DNA of 64,000 nt, taken from the NCBI RefSeq assembly GCF_004054195.1, contig NZ_SBIW01000012.1:248001-312000 (forward strand), given 5' to 3'. This DNA comes from Mucilaginibacter gilvus (lineage in GTDB: Bacteria; Bacteroidota; Bacteroidia; Sphingobacteriales; Sphingobacteriaceae). The notes beneath the pieces were generated by a model. It was not told where the DNA came from, did not search any database, and saw nothing but the letters and a program-made list of their open reading frames with translations. Shown one piece after another: positions 62,729 through 64,000 of the stretch; the stretch's first letter is position 1, and each line of letters opens with the position of its first letter. A program made the position numbers and the translations under genes.

Positions 62729-63793
62729 ATGGCAAGTTCAGCTAAAAAATTATTGGTAACCGGGTCATCCGGCTTAATAGGGTCAGAAGTTTGCTACCAT
62801 TTTGCCGGTTTAGGCTGGGAAATACACGGCGTAGATAACAATCAGCGTGCTATTTTTTTTGGCGCCCAAGGCGATACCCGCTGGAACCAAAACCGCATCC
62901 AAACGGACCTGGGCGCAAAATTCATCCACCACGAAGTGGATATCCGCGACCGCGCCGGCGTGCTTAACCTCCTGAAAGAAATTAAGCCCGATGCCATTGT
63001 GCATACCGCCGCGCAGCCATCGCACGATCGCGCAGCAGCCATCCCATTTGATGATTTTGATACCAACGCCGTAGGTACCCTTAACCTGTTGGAAGCCGTT
63101 AGGCAGGTATGCCCCGAATCGCCGTTTGCGCACATGAGCACCAACAAAGTGTATGGCGATAGGCCAAACACTATCGACCTGGTAGAAAAAGAAACCCGCT
63201 GGGATTACGCCGATCCGTTTTATACCGATGGCATTACCGAGGAATTTTCTATCGACCAAAGCAAGCACTCGCTGTTTGGCGCCTCAAAAGTAGCGGCAGA
63301 TATTATGGTACAGGAGTATGGCCGTTATTTTGGCATCCCAACCTGCTGCCTGCGTGGGGGCTGCTTAACGGGGCCAAATCACTCTGGTGTTGAGCTGCAT
63401 GGCTTTTTAAGCTACCTGGTTAAATGTAACGTAGAAGGCCGCGAATACAAAGTATTTGGCTACAAAGGCAAACAGGTGAGAGATAATATCCACTCGTATG
63501 ATGTAGCAAGCTTTATTGATGCCTTCATCAGCGCGCCGCGCATTGCCGAGGTTTATAACATCGGTGGCGGTCGTGCAAACTCCTGTTCTATTTGGGAAGC
63601 ATTTAGAATTGCCGAGACGTTCACAGGTAAAAAACAGGTTTATACCTACGTAGATGAGAACCGCATTGGCGATCACATGTGCTACATCTCCAACCTCGAT
63701 AAAATGCGTGCGCACTATCCAAACTGGGATATCACCATATCATTGGAAGAAACCATCGGGCAAATTGTAGCGGCGCAAGGCACACATAACTAA
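62729..63793 (+). CDS. NAD-dependent epimerase/dehydratase, CDP-paratose 2-epimerase-like
   Basis: 354 residues, extended SDR. Rossmann motif GSSGLIGS near residue 12, AHMSTNKVYGDRPN with the S-x-N-K-V-Y-G that marks CDP-tyvelose/paratose epimerases, and RGGCLTGPNHSGVELHGFLSYLVKC. In the position of YxxxK the sequence reads LFGASK, so the usual catalytic Tyr is Phe183 with Lys187 kept. It probably epimerises a nucleotide-activated sugar for the polysaccharide. The exact sugar is uncertain. Confidence 0.85.
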   Translation: MASSAKKLLVTGSSGLIGSEVCYHFAGLGWEIHGVDNNQRAIFFGAQGDTRWNQNRIQTDLGAKFIHHEVDIRDRAGVLNLLKEIKPDAIVHTAAQPSHDRAAAIPFDDFDTNAVGTLNLLEAVRQVCPESPFAHMSTNKVYGDRPNTIDLVEKETRWDYADPFYTDGITEEFSIDQSKHSLFGASKVAADIMVQEYGRYFGIPTCCLRGGCLTGPNHSGVELHGFLSYLVKCNVEGREYKVFGYKGKQVRDNIHSYDVASFIDAFISAPRIAEVYNIGGGRANSCSIWEAFRIAETFTGKKQVYTYVDENRIGDHMCYISNLDKMRAHYPNWDITISLEETIGQIVAAQGTHN

Positions 63794-63800
63794 AAACTCT

Positions 63801-64000
63801 TTGAAGCTTTTAACCTATCAGCCATTTTCATTGTACTCAAACGGGGGAGGTAACCGCATCCTCCGCCGTTTGTTTAAAGGCCGGGAGGCGGATGTAATAT
63901 CCCTGGTGGTAGAAGAAAACCCGCTGCATCCAAGGCAAGGCACCATTGCCGAAACCATTGTGTACGCGGCACCAATTGTGCGCAAATGGGCGCGCTGGAA
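63801..64000 (+). CDS. Glycosyltransferase, partial (cut by right edge)
   Basis: A frame opens with TTG at 63801 (7 bases after the epimerase stop) and is open to the end, giving LKLLTYQPFSLYSNGGGNRILRRLF and so on; with the TTG read as Met this is a typical start of GT4-like transferases with the glycine-rich NGGG acceptor loop. No ATG is available nearby, so TTG initiation is likely. Only about 66 codons are present. Confidence 0.75.
   Translation, partial: MKLLTYQPFSLYSNGGGNRILRRLFKGREADVISLVVEENPLHPRQGTIAETIVYAAPIVRKWARW

Noticed and set aside
1..64000. tRNA, rRNA, transposase, integrase, toxin-antitoxin or phage genes
   Set aside because: None was recognised on either strand, so no mobile element border is claimed.

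Overview
The window looks like chromosomal DNA of a Bacteroidota soil or plant-associated glycan degrader of the Sphingobacteriaceae type (Mucilaginibacter or Pedobacter-like; inferred from gene content, not from a marker gene). The signs are two SusC/SusD pairs, a hybrid two-component system with a periplasmic propeller, a Bacteroidetes-type ECF sigma factor, GH29/GH92 enzymes, A-rich gene starts with few Shine-Dalgarno sequences, and several candidate TAnnTTTG -7 boxes. No rRNA, tRNA, transposase or CRISPR array was seen.

Layout. (1) 1-12.5 kb, glycan locus A: ECF sigma factor, SusC, SusD and an FG-GAP/VCBS protein cut by the left edge (all minus). Divergent to them run an alpha-L-fucosidase (GH29), a decayed beta-hexosaminidase (GH20) remnant, a GH92 alpha-mannosidase, an L-rhamnose-mutarotase-family protein and a YncE-like propeller. 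The enzyme set fits fucosylated, mannose-rich (N-glycan-like) oligosaccharides. (2) 12.5-28.5 kb, minus strand: two efflux modules in series. One is response regulator, histidine kinase and a heavy-metal (CzcCBA/CusCBA type) RND pump. The other is response regulator, histidine kinase and a PepSY-like secreted protein, followed by an AcrB-type RND pump with its own adaptor and TolC protein. (3) 28.8-46.9 kb, glycan locus B (plus): a complete hybrid two-component regulator, SusC, SusD, an FG-GAP/ASPIC lipoprotein, a DUF1080-PA14 protein, a secreted quinoprotein-like propeller fused to cytochrome c, and a second DUF1080 protein. There is no conventional glycosidase. The set suggests periplasmic oxidation of a sugar followed by cleavage of the oxidised glycoside by DUF1080 proteins. 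(4) 47.1-51.1 kb: a Tat-exported SGNH esterase, an M1 aminopeptidase, an alpha/beta esterase and a cytoplasmic SGNH hydrolase. (5) 51.3-64 kb: a surface polysaccharide locus with a GT-A-like protein, Wza-like export lipoprotein, tyrosine autokinase with a Gly-Tyr repeat tail, ABC exporter Wzm/Wzt, several glycosyltransferases, an acyltransferase, a DUF5672 protein, an NAD-dependent sugar epimerase, and a last glycosyltransferase cut by the right edge.

Most interesting: locus B as a candidate oxidative glycan-cleavage system; the repeated SusC-SusD-FG-GAP trio in both loci; in-phase 21-bp-spaced direct repeats in front of the second susC that could be the operator of the hybrid regulator; the ECF sigma factor with a C-terminal membrane segment and no anti-sigma gene; and a capsule-type exporter that combines a tyrosine autokinase with an ABC transporter.
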